The position numbers and the translations under genes were made by a program. This document shows positions 23,697 through 30,114 of a stretch of 30,114 nt of DNA, one piece after another. The stretch is from Bacillota bacterium (GTDB lineage Bacteria > Bacillota_I > Bacilli_A > RFN20 > CAG-288). The notes under the pieces were generated by a model. That model was given only the letters and a program-made list of their open reading frames with translations. It was not told the DNA's origin and searched no databases. The stretch is taken from NCBI GenBank assembly GCA_023398335.1, contig JAEWSJ010000035.1:1-30114 (forward strand). Direction: 5' to 3'. Each line of letters opens with the position of its first letter. Positions within the stretch are counted from its first letter, which is position 1.

Positions 23697-24926
23697 TTAC
23701 TCTAATATGTTTTTTTTTGCTGTTCCATCTAGTAAACAATCTTCGATTGTCATCGTTTTAACGGTGTAATCTTGCTCAGTGAAATTTCTCCTTAAATTGA
23801 TTTTGTTCTTTTCCATAATCAATGTAATTAACTTCTCTGCGTATTTAATACGTGCATTATTAATTAATTTGATACGAATCGAGAAATCAGAATTAACTTT
23901 CGATTCTTTAACTTCTTCATATCTTATTGACGTATCTGTAATATCTTTGACATCAATATTGAAATAAGCTATAACAGATTTTCCTCTAATCACAAGTTTA
24001 ATTAAGGTATCGCGATGAAAATTAAATTTTTCACATCCCCATGAGACTCGGCTATTTATATTTGAATAACTTAGTAATTTGTTTTTGATAGTTGAATAAG
24101 GTTGTTGATTTTCTTTATCAAGCATTGCCAACTTTCCAATAAATGAAATACGATATGGACTTCTAGCAATTAATCTATTATTTCCTTGATCTTCTTTAAC
24201 TTCAACGGTTGTAGTGCTAATTGAATGATTATTATCTTCTTCTGTTGTAACTTTTAAGACTGTTTGCGTTTGTTCATTTTGAACAGGTTTTGCAACTTCA
24301 GTATGAGGAACAAAGCTTGATTCAGATTTAATTAATTCTAATTCTTCTTTTATTTTTTGTGCTTTTTGTTCTTCTTCTAAATTCTTAATAACGTTATATC
24401 TTTCTTTGAATAAAATTCTTTTATTTCTAACTGATAAAATGGTGAGAATAGTATTCATAAAGCAAGTGATTGCTAAAAGAATTCCAGTCATCGAAGCGAA
24501 TAATTCAACAATCATTCCATATACTGTTGCATTCGCTGTAACAAAATCAAGATTAGAGGAAAGAATATGAGCATTATTTTCATAAGATAAGACAAAACTT
24601 AAATTGAAGATTTTCAATGTATTATCTTTTGAATAAACCAACATTATAGATCCAACACATAATAGAAGGAAGAAAACTGATACTATTAATGCAATTATTT
24701 GAGAGATAACTACCAAAGCATAATTATTTATTTTGCCTCTAGAACTAGCTAATTTTTTATCTAAAACTCCAAGTTTTATAACACTTTGTCGGTTAGTTTC
24801 ATATTGACTTAATAAGAAGCAAAATGTAGATTCAAATGCTAATGCAATCACGCATGACAATATTAATATTGTTAGTGAAAGAACGTTCAGTTCTTTTCCT
24901 ATTAAAGGAAAATTATATATATTCAT
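23697..24926 (-). CDS. Membrane protein of unknown function with soluble C-terminal domain
   Basis: I do not recognise a named family. The 409 residues have three hydrophobic stretches (about 13-38, 70-98, 133-165), then a charged Glu/Lys coiled-coil-like segment (170-203), a Gln/Thr/Val-rich linker (205-250) and a C-terminal domain (about 255-375). That domain begins RSPYRISFIGKLA and includes NKLLSYSNINSRVSWGCEKF and LVIRGKSVIAYFNID, ending in a helix. I recall similar C-terminal stretches as a recurrent uncharacterised module in proteins of gut Firmicutes, but cannot confirm this here. It follows def by 20 bases with an AGGAGA site and shares its transcription. Confidence 0.85.
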   Translation of the reverse strand: MNIYNFPLIGKELNVLSLTILILSCVIALAFESTFCFLLSQYETNRQSVIKLGVLDKKLASSRGKINNYALVVISQIIALIVSVFFLLLCVGSIMLVYSKDNTLKIFNLSFVLSYENNAHILSSNLDFVTANATVYGMIVELFASMTGILLAITCFMNTILTILSVRNKRILFKERYNVIKNLEEEQKAQKIKEELELIKSESSFVPHTEVAKPVQNEQTQTVLKVTTEEDNNHSISTTTVEVKEDQGNNRLIARSPYRISFIGKLAMLDKENQQPYSTIKNKLLSYSNINSRVSWGCEKFNFHRDTLIKLVIRGKSVIAYFNIDVKDITDTSIRYEEVKESKVNSDFSIRIKLINNARIKYAEKLITLIMEKNKINLRRNFTEQDYTVKTMTIEDCLLDGTAKKNILE

Positions 24927-24946
24927 TATTTATATCTCCTATTCAT

Positions 24947-25489
24947 TTATATTTCAATTGCACCATTATCTGGAACAAATGGCGAATCTTTTTTTATGTG
25001 GTCGTAATAGAGCACACCATTTAAATGATCAAACTCATGTTGTAAAGCTATTGCTAAATAGCCATATGCTGTAATCTCTATTTCTTTATCGGTTATTACA
25101 TCATAACCAGACATGACTACTTTGTTATATCGCATTACTAGGCCTTCATGTTGGTGTGGAACAGATAAGCATCCTTCACCACTAGATAAGTAACATTTTT
25201 TTACCGATGTACGTTTAATTTCAGGATTAATTAACCCATATTGGTATATTTCTTCTCCACCATTAATATATATAGCAAACATACGTTTGTTAATTCCTAT
25301 TTGCGGTGCAGCTAATCCAATCCCCGCGGTAATATTATGCTCTTTAGCATATTCGTCGTCTTGACTTAATTTAAGATAATCAATCATCTCTAAGACAGTG
25401 TTTTTGATTTCTTGACTATATGGTTTATCAACCTCAAGACATACATTTCTTAAACTTTTATGTGTATCGTCGACAATTTTAAACATCAT
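24947..25489 (-). CDS. def: Peptide deformylase
   Basis: It removes the N-formyl group from nascent proteins, upstream of methionine aminopeptidase. The 180 residues have the three family motifs: GLAAPQIG (58-65, motif 1), EGCLSV (105-110, motif 2, metal ligand C107) and QHEFDH (150-155, motif 3, ligands H151 and H155, catalytic E152). It is the long Gram-positive type with an insert before motif 2. GAGAGG lies upstream of two consecutive ATGs (25489 or 25486). It is first in a two-gene unit with the membrane protein downstream and divergent from ylbF. Confidence 0.97.
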   Translation of the reverse strand: MMFKIVDDTHKSLRNVCLEVDKPYSQEIKNTVLEMIDYLKLSQDDEYAKEHNITAGIGLAAPQIGINKRMFAIYINGGEEIYQYGLINPEIKRTSVKKCYLSSGEGCLSVPHQHEGLVMRYNKVVMSGYDVITDKEIEITAYGYLAIALQHEFDHLNGVLYYDHIKKDSPFVPDNGAIEI

Positions 25490-25506
25490 TATAACCTCTC
25501 GAATTT

Positions 25507-25535
25507 ATTTTATCATATTTTGTGTTTTAATTGAA
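25507..25535 (-). promoter_or_regulatory. Promoter of def
   Basis: On the minus strand TTCAAT (25535-25530) and TAAAAT (25512-25507) are spaced by 17 bases, followed by the GAGAGG ribosome binding site. It overlaps the divergent ylbF promoter. Confidence 0.5.
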
Positions 25536-25547
25536 TTAATGTATAAT
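25519..25547 (+). promoter_or_regulatory. Promoter of ylbF-rsmD-coaD
   Basis: A perfect TATAAT at 25542-25547 with a weak TTTGTG at 25519-25524 (17-base spacer). The predicted start near 25554 falls 3 bases before the ylbF ATG, so the transcript would be leaderless or nearly so. The -10 box lies inside the first codons of the longer ylbF frame, arguing against the ATG at 25539. Confidence 0.6.
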
Positions 25548-25556
25548 TATTTATGT

Positions 25557-25904
25557 ATGAATAACAAAGAAATATTTATTGAAAAACTTGATAGATTTCA
25601 AAAAGAATTCTTAGAATCTGAAGAATATCTTAATTTAAGAAAAGCAAACGCAGATTTATATGAAGATTTAGAGTTGATTGCTTTAAATAAAGAAAAAGAA
25701 GAAATTGAATCATCGTTATCTTTGCTCGTGGATAAATCTCCACAAGAGCGTGGAGAAGAGGAACAGCAATTACTAAAACGATATGTTGAACTAAAGAAAC
25801 AAATTGAAAGTTTACCTTCAGTCATTCATTACAATGAATGTTATGGTAAGATTAAAGATATAAAAGATTTATTTAATGATAAAATTTATAGGAAGATTAT
25901 ATGA
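25557..25904 (+). CDS. YlbF/YmcA-family protein
   Basis: A 115-residue all-helical cytoplasmic protein, rich in Glu, Lys and Leu (FQKEFLESEEYLNLRKANADL, then ELKKQIESLPSVIHYNE). YlbF and YmcA relatives in Bacillus act with RNase Y and influence competence and biofilm regulators. The family call rests on the helical pattern and on position: in Bacillus the order is ylbF-ylbG-rsmD-coaD, and here rsmD and coaD follow directly, with ylbG missing. The ATG at 25557 is chosen over 25539 because the -10 box lies between them. No Shine-Dalgarno site is seen. Its stop overlaps rsmD by 4 bases (ATGA). Confidence 0.78.
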   Translation: MNNKEIFIEKLDRFQKEFLESEEYLNLRKANADLYEDLELIALNKEKEEIESSLSLLVDKSPQERGEEEQQLLKRYVELKKQIESLPSVIHYNECYGKIKDIKDLFNDKIYRKII

Positions 25905-26437
25905 TTAGAATTGTAGCAGGAAAATATCGTAGGTTATGCATCAATCAACCTAATTCTGATAAAGTTAGACCAACACAAGATCGTGTAAGAGAAGCAATGT
26001 TTTCCGCTTTAGGAGATATTGAGAATCGAAATACATTAGATTTATTCGCCGGCTCTGGCGCTTTAGGATTTGAGGCTTTATCTAGAGGTGCAAGTAAAGT
26101 TACTTTTGTCGATTGCTTAAAGTTATGTGTTCAAGCAATTAAGGATAGTTCAATAAAGATTCATTGTGAAAATGATGTTGTAATATATCTTAACGACTAT
26201 AAATCAGCTTTAGGAAAACTTTCATCATGTAAATATGGCTTAGTATTACTTGATCCTCCATATAAGATGAATATTAATAAAGAGATCGTTGAATACATGG
26301 TAGATAATGACATGTTAGAAGGTGATGCAATTGTTGTTGCAGAACAAGAATCTGATATTGAAGAAATTGATGGCTTTGCTTTAAAACGTTATAAATACAG
26401 TTATAAACAAGTTGGCATATATAGGAGAGTAAAATAA
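25901..26437 (+). CDS. rsmD: 16S rRNA (guanine(966)-N2)-methyltransferase
   Basis: It methylates G966 of 16S rRNA using S-adenosylmethionine. The 178 residues carry the N-terminal RIVAGKYR, the VRPTQDRVREAMFSAL segment, the SAM-binding DLFAGSGALGFEALSRGA and the catalytic DPPY in LLDPPYKM, all typical of RsmD. It overlaps ylbF by 4 bases and coaD by 1 base (TAATG), so the three genes form one translationally coupled unit. Confidence 0.95.
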   Translation: MIRIVAGKYRRLCINQPNSDKVRPTQDRVREAMFSALGDIENRNTLDLFAGSGALGFEALSRGASKVTFVDCLKLCVQAIKDSSIKIHCENDVVIYLNDYKSALGKLSSCKYGLVLLDPPYKMNINKEIVEYMVDNDMLEGDAIVVAEQESDIEEIDGFALKRYKYSYKQVGIYRRVK

Positions 26438-26913
26438 TGAATAGAATAGCATGTTATCCAGGAAGCTTTGACCCAATTACTAATGGTCATGTAGAGATTG
26501 CACTTCGAGCTTTGAAATTATTTGATAAAATTATTATTGTTGTGGCTAATAATATCGAAAAAAAATATTATTTCTCCTTGGAAGAAAGAATAAATATTGT
26601 TAAAGAAACATTTAAAGACTATAAAAATATTGAAGTAGTTGAAGGTGATGGCTTATCCGCGGTTCAAGCTCAAAAATTAGGAGCAAGAGCAATTATTAGA
26701 GGTTTAAGAGCGGTATCTGATTATGAATATGAATGTCAGTTTGCAGCAACAAATGAATATTTGGCTCCGGATATGGAAATGGTATTCTTAATGTCGAGAA
26801 AAGAATTTGCTTTTATCTCCTCTAGTCATATAAAGGAAATCAATGCTTTTGGAGGAGATGTTTCTTCGTTGGTTCCATTACCGGCTTTAACCGCCTTTAA
26901 TAATAAAAAATAA
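26437..26913 (+). CDS. coaD: Phosphopantetheine adenylyltransferase
   Basis: It makes dephospho-CoA from 4'-phosphopantetheine and ATP, the fourth step of CoA synthesis. The 158 residues show the nucleotidyltransferase motif YPGSFDPITNGH (7-18), RGLRAVSDYEYE for pantetheine binding, and the C-terminal ISSSHIKEI motif corresponding to ISSSxVRE. Length is normal. It is the last gene of the ylbF-rsmD-coaD unit and is followed by a strong hairpin. Confidence 0.97.
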   Translation: MNRIACYPGSFDPITNGHVEIALRALKLFDKIIIVVANNIEKKYYFSLEERINIVKETFKDYKNIEVVEGDGLSAVQAQKLGARAIIRGLRAVSDYEYECQFAATNEYLAPDMEMVFLMSRKEFAFISSSHIKEINAFGGDVSSLVPLPALTAFNNKK

Positions 26914-26915
26914 AA

Positions 26916-26953
26916 AAAAGACTTGATACACATTATATATATCAAGTCTTTTA
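26916..26953. terminator. Bidirectional terminator between coaD and the minus-strand membrane protein
   Basis: AAAAGACTTGATA (from 26916) pairs with TATCAAGTCTTTT (26940-26952) around an A+T-rich loop of about 11 bases, with A and T runs on either side. It serves coaD on the plus strand and the gene ending at 26956 on the minus strand. Confidence 0.85.
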
Positions 26954-26955
26954 GT

Positions 26956-27735
26956 TTACTTCTTTAAATCTGTTTGATTGAAGAATCTTGCAACACCAAT
27001 CATATAGTTGTTGGATGCATTTGTATCTGCATCGCTTCTATTATATTGAATTGTTGTATATACTTTATTAATTCTATAATCTAAGTTAACTCCTTGGGTG
27101 GAAGTGAAACTTGTATATTTTACGCTGCTGTATGATGTTCCTTCAGCAGAGAACCAAACAATAGTATTTTCAGAAATAGGACTTTCATCAGATGTAGAAT
27201 ATGTTGTTGATGTTTGTTCGACTTCTTGCTTGTTATCGTTAATATCTTCAACGTTGTTTTCAAACGCTGGAACTATAGCATCTCTAATACCTAATAATTG
27301 TGATTTACTAATTTTATATGTGTCATAATAATTAGAATCATCAGCATGAGCATCGCCCCATGCGCTATTACAATTGATATCAAGTGCATAGATGGTTTTT
27401 GGTGAATCATAATTAGATATATAGTTATTTAAGCCTTTTTCTAAATCATCGTTTGCGGAAGAATATTTGTAGAAAATAACACCAAATTCTTTTTCACTTG
27501 GATTATCTTCGTTTAATCTTTCAATTTTTGCTATGAAATCAGTGTAGTTAATTCTATGATTTTCAAAGTATTTAATCTTCTTGGAATCTTCAATCCAACC
27601 TGATATAGCTTGTGTAATTGGAGTTATAGATAAGACGATACCAATAACAACACCAACCATTAATAAGACTTGGAACCAAGCCGCTTCTTTAAACCATTCC
27701 CAAATTCTACCAAAGAACTTTTTTGTATTACTCAT
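26956..27735 (-). CDS. Single-pass membrane protein of unknown function, possibly thioredoxin-like
   Basis: I do not recognise it. The 259 residues have an aromatic/basic start (KKFFGRIWEWFKEAAW), one hydrophobic segment (about 21-46) and a long outer part. After the membrane segment comes EFGVIFYKYSSANDDLEKGLNN (83-104) and KTIYALDINC (113-122), a strand-helix-strand order like thioredoxin-like folds, but the site where CxxC would sit reads SSAND, so no redox activity is expected. The rest is Ser/Thr/Asn/Tyr-rich. The start has a TTAGGAGA site. The thioredoxin idea is only an inference from the pattern. Confidence 0.8.
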   Translation of the reverse strand: MSNTKKFFGRIWEWFKEAAWFQVLLMVGVVIGIVLSITPITQAISGWIEDSKKIKYFENHRINYTDFIAKIERLNEDNPSEKEFGVIFYKYSSANDDLEKGLNNYISNYDSPKTIYALDINCNSAWGDAHADDSNYYDTYKISKSQLLGIRDAIVPAFENNVEDINDNKQEVEQTSTTYSTSDESPISENTIVWFSAEGTSYSSVKYTSFTSTQGVNLDYRINKVYTTIQYNRSDADTNASNNYMIGVARFFNQTDLKK

Positions 27736-27919
27736 TTCTTAATCTCCTAATAACTTTTCTTGTGTATTTACAATCTTAGATATCTTAACATTAAACACCA
27801 TTAAAATGCAATATTTTACATGTGTGTTTTTGCATTAAATTAATATTGATATTACCTGTTGTAATAATTGATTTGTCATATGTCATTTTTGTCACATTGA
27901 TTAAATGATTATCTGGTTT
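27736..27919. other. Gene-free A+T-rich interval
   Basis: It holds the ribosome binding site and probable promoter of the gene at 27735 (minus strand TTGCAT, 18 bases, TAAGAT). There is also an ATGCAA/TTGCAT inverted pair with 18 bases between (27806-27835) and three TGTCA copies at 27874, 27881 and 27890. None is strong enough to name as an operator. Confidence 0.4.
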
Positions 27920-28270
27920 CTATTTGTCATTTAAAATAAGTAATTCTCTATTAATTATGCAATTATTATTATCCTTAATATATGGTAATACTTTATCAAC
28001 AGCACTATTGTTAATTAAGCCATATATATGAGGAAAATAACCATCAAGTTTATTGCTATGTTCATATTTAACTTTCGCCACTAATTTATTTTCGTCAAGG
28101 AAAAGAATAACCATCTCTTCATCTATATTTTTAAACTTAGGGGTCACACGCAATAATAATTCAATGGTTGAGCAATGAATAAAGCCGCAAGCTTGTAGTT
28201 CTTCTTCACCCCACTCTTTCTTATCTTTGTTCAAGTCCCAAACTGATTTTTTTATACATTTTAAGATCAT
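27920..28270 (-). CDS. DUF952 family protein
   Basis: A small soluble protein of 116 residues. The family pattern is clear: MILKCIKKSVWD at the start, CGFIHCST (a conserved His-Cys-Ser), EMVILFLDENKL, and YFPHIYGLINNSAV near the end. DUF952 proteins share a fold with ADP-ribosyltransferase-like or DarT-like enzymes in some structural comparisons, but no activity is established. The ATG at 28270 is chosen because AAGGAG lies 9 bases upstream and the product begins like the family; the ATG at 28303 would add 11 unrelated residues and precedes the ribosome binding site. Confidence 0.88.
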   Translation of the reverse strand: MILKCIKKSVWDLNKDKKEWGEEELQACGFIHCSTIELLLRVTPKFKNIDEEMVILFLDENKLVAKVKYEHSNKLDGYFPHIYGLINNSAVDKVLPYIKDNNNCIINRELLILNDK

Positions 28271-28593
28271 GTTGGTAGTCTCCTTTGTAATTATTATATA
28301 CATTATGAAATATTTATTTTCTATATTGAATTAATACGCTCATATTCTTTTACTAAGTGAATGTAGAAATAAAAAAAGTCCTAGAAATAAGGACTGATAA
28401 TATCTTCATTTTAATGATGTGTTTATTAAACAGAAGAAATACCAACGCCAATAAAAAAATAATTAAGTTAAACAGTGAAAATACCACTTTTTGTACGAAA
28501 GGCGCTAAAAGGCGCTCAACGAGACGTAAGTTTTTTGCTGACGATTTTCAAAATCGCATTTTTTGAGGTGACCACTGTCGTGAGAAGAGGTGT
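28271..28593. other. Gene-free interval with repeats and a G+C-richer block
   Basis: No convincing gene. A TTAAACAG...ATACCA motif occurs at 28426-28445 and again, slightly diverged, at 28468-28487, 42 bases apart. Then GGCGCT AAAA GGCGCT (28501-28516) and a perfect inverted repeat CGATTTT-C-AAAATCG (28542-28556) follow within a block (about 28495-28590) clearly richer in G and C than its surroundings. A hairpin at 28371-28395 acts as a terminator on the minus strand. It may be a mobile-element remnant, a dispersed repeat or an RNA; none can be shown from this window. Confidence 0.5.
28371..28395 (-). terminator. Probable terminator for the restriction-modification transcript
   Basis: On the minus strand AGTCCT (28395-28390) and AGGACT (28382-28377) enclose a seven-base loop and are followed by seven T. 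It lies about 200 bases past the methylase stop, so the intervening repeat block would be transcribed as a 3' region. Confidence 0.65.
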
Positions 28594-29673
28594 TTAAGCT
28601 ATTTTTTTATTCCTATATTCATTTCTAATGTCACTAATAGAAATCAGTTGTCCGTTTCTTAAAACTGAAAAATAGTCAAATCCATTTTGTCTGCGTGAGG
28701 AATTCATCATTTCTCCAGCTATTTCATGCATTGAGGCAATCTTGCCGTTATATTCAAGCTTTCCATCAGATGAATGCAAAATTGCTTTTTGTCCATTTTT
28801 ATGTATAAATTCTTCGCCAATAACAAAGAAACCATTTTCCACCATTTCTTTGAATGAGACCTTCATAGGTTTGATATCAAAAACAGCATTTTCGACATCT
28901 CCAATATTGGGAACGACATTATCTAATCTAATCGCACCATATTTAACGTATTTTTCGTCCCTTTCAATCATTGTATAATGACGGCCACATTCTTTTGCAA
29001 CAGCGCCAGTCGTCATAGTTCCGCCAAAAGGGTCAAGAACTAAATCGCCAGGATTGGTAAAAAGAGTAATGATTCTATGCAATAGTACTTCAGGTTTTTG
29101 TGTATTATGAAGCTTTTGATTTTCATCATCCTTTAAACGCTCTAGCCCAGAACAGACGGGAAATTCCCATATGGATCCCATTTGTTTACCGCCATTAAGA
29201 TATTTTCCTGTCTTATAGTTAAAAGTAAATTTAGTTTTCTTGCTTTTAGATGCCCAAATTAAAGTTTCGTGGCTATTATTTAATCTGGTACCACCAAAAT
29301 TAGGTGTTGGATTGCTTTTTTTCCAAATAATATCGTTAATCACCCAGTATCCAAGTTCTCTTAAAATAGAACCTATTTCGTAAATTGACTGCATGCCAGA
29401 AATAACGCATATTGTGCCATCATCTTTAAGTACTCTGCGAACTTGAGATAGCCATTCTCTTGTAAACTTCTTATATGCTTCCATTGAAGAAAATTTGTCC
29501 CAATCGTCATCACATCCATCAAATTCTTTTCCTTCGACACGGAAAAGTTTTTTCCCTTCTTCTATTTGCATAAAATATGGAGGATCAGCGAAACAAAAAT
29601 CAAAACTTTTCTCAGGGAGTTTTGACATAGTTTCTATAGTATCACCAAGTAAAATTTCATCTTTATATTTCAT
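28594..29673 (-). CDS. HinfI-like N6-adenine DNA methyltransferase (probable GANTC specificity)
   Basis: It is a beta-class adenine methylase that would protect host DNA from its cognate endonuclease. The 359 residues follow M.HinfI and CcrM closely: ADPPYFMQ (29-36, catalytic DPPY), the DDDWDKF region, NFGGTRLNNSHETLIWASK, FTFNYKTGKYLNGGKQ, NTQKPEVLLHRI, and the SAM-binding motif near the C-terminal third. The C-terminal 90 residues (VSFKEMVENGFFVIGEEF to GFDYFSVLRNGQLISI) match the RAMA-type domain of M.HinfI/CcrM. The SAM motif reads DPFGGTMTTG where relatives have DPFFGTGTTG, so the last Gly of FxGxG is Met. It lies 50 bases after the endonuclease gene on the same strand. Confidence 0.92.
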   Translation of the reverse strand: MKYKDEILLGDTIETMSKLPEKSFDFCFADPPYFMQIEEGKKLFRVEGKEFDGCDDDWDKFSSMEAYKKFTREWLSQVRRVLKDDGTICVISGMQSIYEIGSILRELGYWVINDIIWKKSNPTPNFGGTRLNNSHETLIWASKSKKTKFTFNYKTGKYLNGGKQMGSIWEFPVCSGLERLKDDENQKLHNTQKPEVLLHRIITLFTNPGDLVLDPFGGTMTTGAVAKECGRHYTMIERDEKYVKYGAIRLDNVVPNIGDVENAVFDIKPMKVSFKEMVENGFFVIGEEFIHKNGQKAILHSSDGKLEYNGKIASMHEIAGEMMNSSRRQNGFDYFSVLRNGQLISISDIRNEYRNKKIA

Positions 29674-29723
29674 ATAATGTCTCCTTAACGTACTTTATAC
29701 TATTACGATAAAAGCTCAATTTA

Positions 29724-30114
29724 TCAAGACTTATTAGCTCTTATTTCTTTTGCTTTTGAAATGTTATTGCCTGAACCAAAAAGTTCGTTTCGCAATAAAA
29801 CATATTTTTCGTTTGTAGATAACAGTTTATTCCAATAACTATATGGCAAGTTAACAAGCGCTTTCAAGATTTCTTCGCTTGATCCAAAATCAGGAATATC
29901 AACATCAACAGATGAATTGTCTTTCCTGTATTCTTTTAAAATAGAAACAAGCTCATTCCAGGCTTCTTTGCCGTTGTTCAAACTTTCAAAAAATGAACCA
30001 CCATAGTAAAGATGAAGAGAACAGTTATCAAAATGTTCGTTATCCATTTCAGATTGATAATAGTTTTTGTTTTTAACTAATCCATCATCAACAAACCACA
30101 TAGAAGCATCGATG
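29724..30114 (-). CDS. Type II restriction endonuclease, HinfI-like (5' part outside window)
   Basis: Only the C-terminal 129 residues are present. The frame stays open upstream of the Met codon at 30101 (reading I-D-A-S before MWFVDDG) to the window edge, so that Met is internal. No catalytic PD-(D/E)xK motif is in the visible part. The identification rests mainly on its position immediately before a HinfI-like methylase on the same strand, and on general agreement with the endonuclease C-terminus in length and composition. Cleavage at GANTC is inferred from the partner. Confidence 0.7.
   Translation of the reverse strand, partial: IDASMWFVDDGLVKNKNYYQSEMDNEHFDNCSLHLYYGGSFFESLNNGKEAWNELVSILKEYRKDNSSVDVDIPDFGSSEEILKALVNLPYSYWNKLLSTNEKYVLLRNELFGSGNNISKAKEIRANKS

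Noticed and set aside
27806..27835. ATGCAA-N18-TTGCAT inverted pair as an operator
   Set aside because: Short arms and very A+T-rich context; expected by chance.
27874..27894. Three TGTCA copies as a repeat array or operator
   Set aside because: Irregular spacing (7 and 9 bases) and very short units.
28426..28487. CRISPR-like or integron attC-like array from the 42-base-spaced motifs
   Set aside because: Only two diverged copies, no further repeats, no cas or integrase gene, and no paired attC core sites.
28357..28566. 69-codon plus-strand open frame next to the methylase
   Set aside because: No ribosome binding site, no family resemblance, and it runs through a hairpin and repeated motifs; it looks like chance.

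Overview
The window is an A+T-rich bacterial chromosome segment from a low-G+C Gram-positive lineage (Firmicutes, Bacilli/Mollicutes side). Three things support this. The S10-spc-alpha operon has adk and map between secY and infA. The ylbF-rsmD-coaD order is that of Bacillus. Strong AGGAGG-type ribosome binding sites and TTGNNN/TATAAT promoters are present. TGA ends several genes (the Fur-like regulator, hypA), so the Mycoplasma/Spiroplasma code in which TGA is Trp is not in use. An uncultured gut Bacilli/RF39/Erysipelotrichia-type organism would fit, but that placement is inference.

Layout. Positions 1-7790 hold the end of the spc operon and the alpha operon: rpsH (cut by the left edge), rplF, rplR, rpsE, rplO, secY, adk, map, infA, rpmJ, rpsM, rpsK, rpoA and rplQ, closed by a strong terminator. 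rpmD (L30) is missing between rpsE and rplO. Positions 7787-9731 hold an AraC-type regulator divergent from a 2-keto-3-deoxygluconate kinase, with repeated motifs between them. Positions 9733-11153 hold a minus-strand unit of tRNA-Thr(CGU), an EamA-type transporter and a MazG-like pyrophosphohydrolase. Next come a membrane glycosyltransferase and a DUF3737 beta-helix protein. At 13702-15050 a Fur-family regulator sits under a perfect inverted-repeat operator, followed by an ArsP_2-type heavy-metal permease. Positions 15012-19488 are all minus strand: a flippase-like (LPG synthase TM) protein, a MATE exporter, a DUF2188 protein and a lipoprotein that appears to carry a barnase/RNase Sa-type ribonuclease domain.

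The most unusual unit is at 19645-23627. It is a tight operon of hypB, a 952-residue Fe-S/FAD oxidoreductase (Cys-rich N-terminal domain, ferredoxin, GltD-like module, C-terminal ferredoxin) and hypA. No hydrogenase or urease gene is nearby, which suggests that the HypAB nickel chaperones serve this enzyme or something linked to it. Positions 23697-26953 are housekeeping: a membrane protein of unknown function plus def on the minus strand, and ylbF-rsmD-coaD on the plus strand. The right end holds a single-pass membrane protein, a DUF952 protein, a 320-base gene-free stretch with several repeats, and a type II restriction-modification system with a HinfI-like (GANTC) methylase. Its endonuclease gene runs off the window edge.
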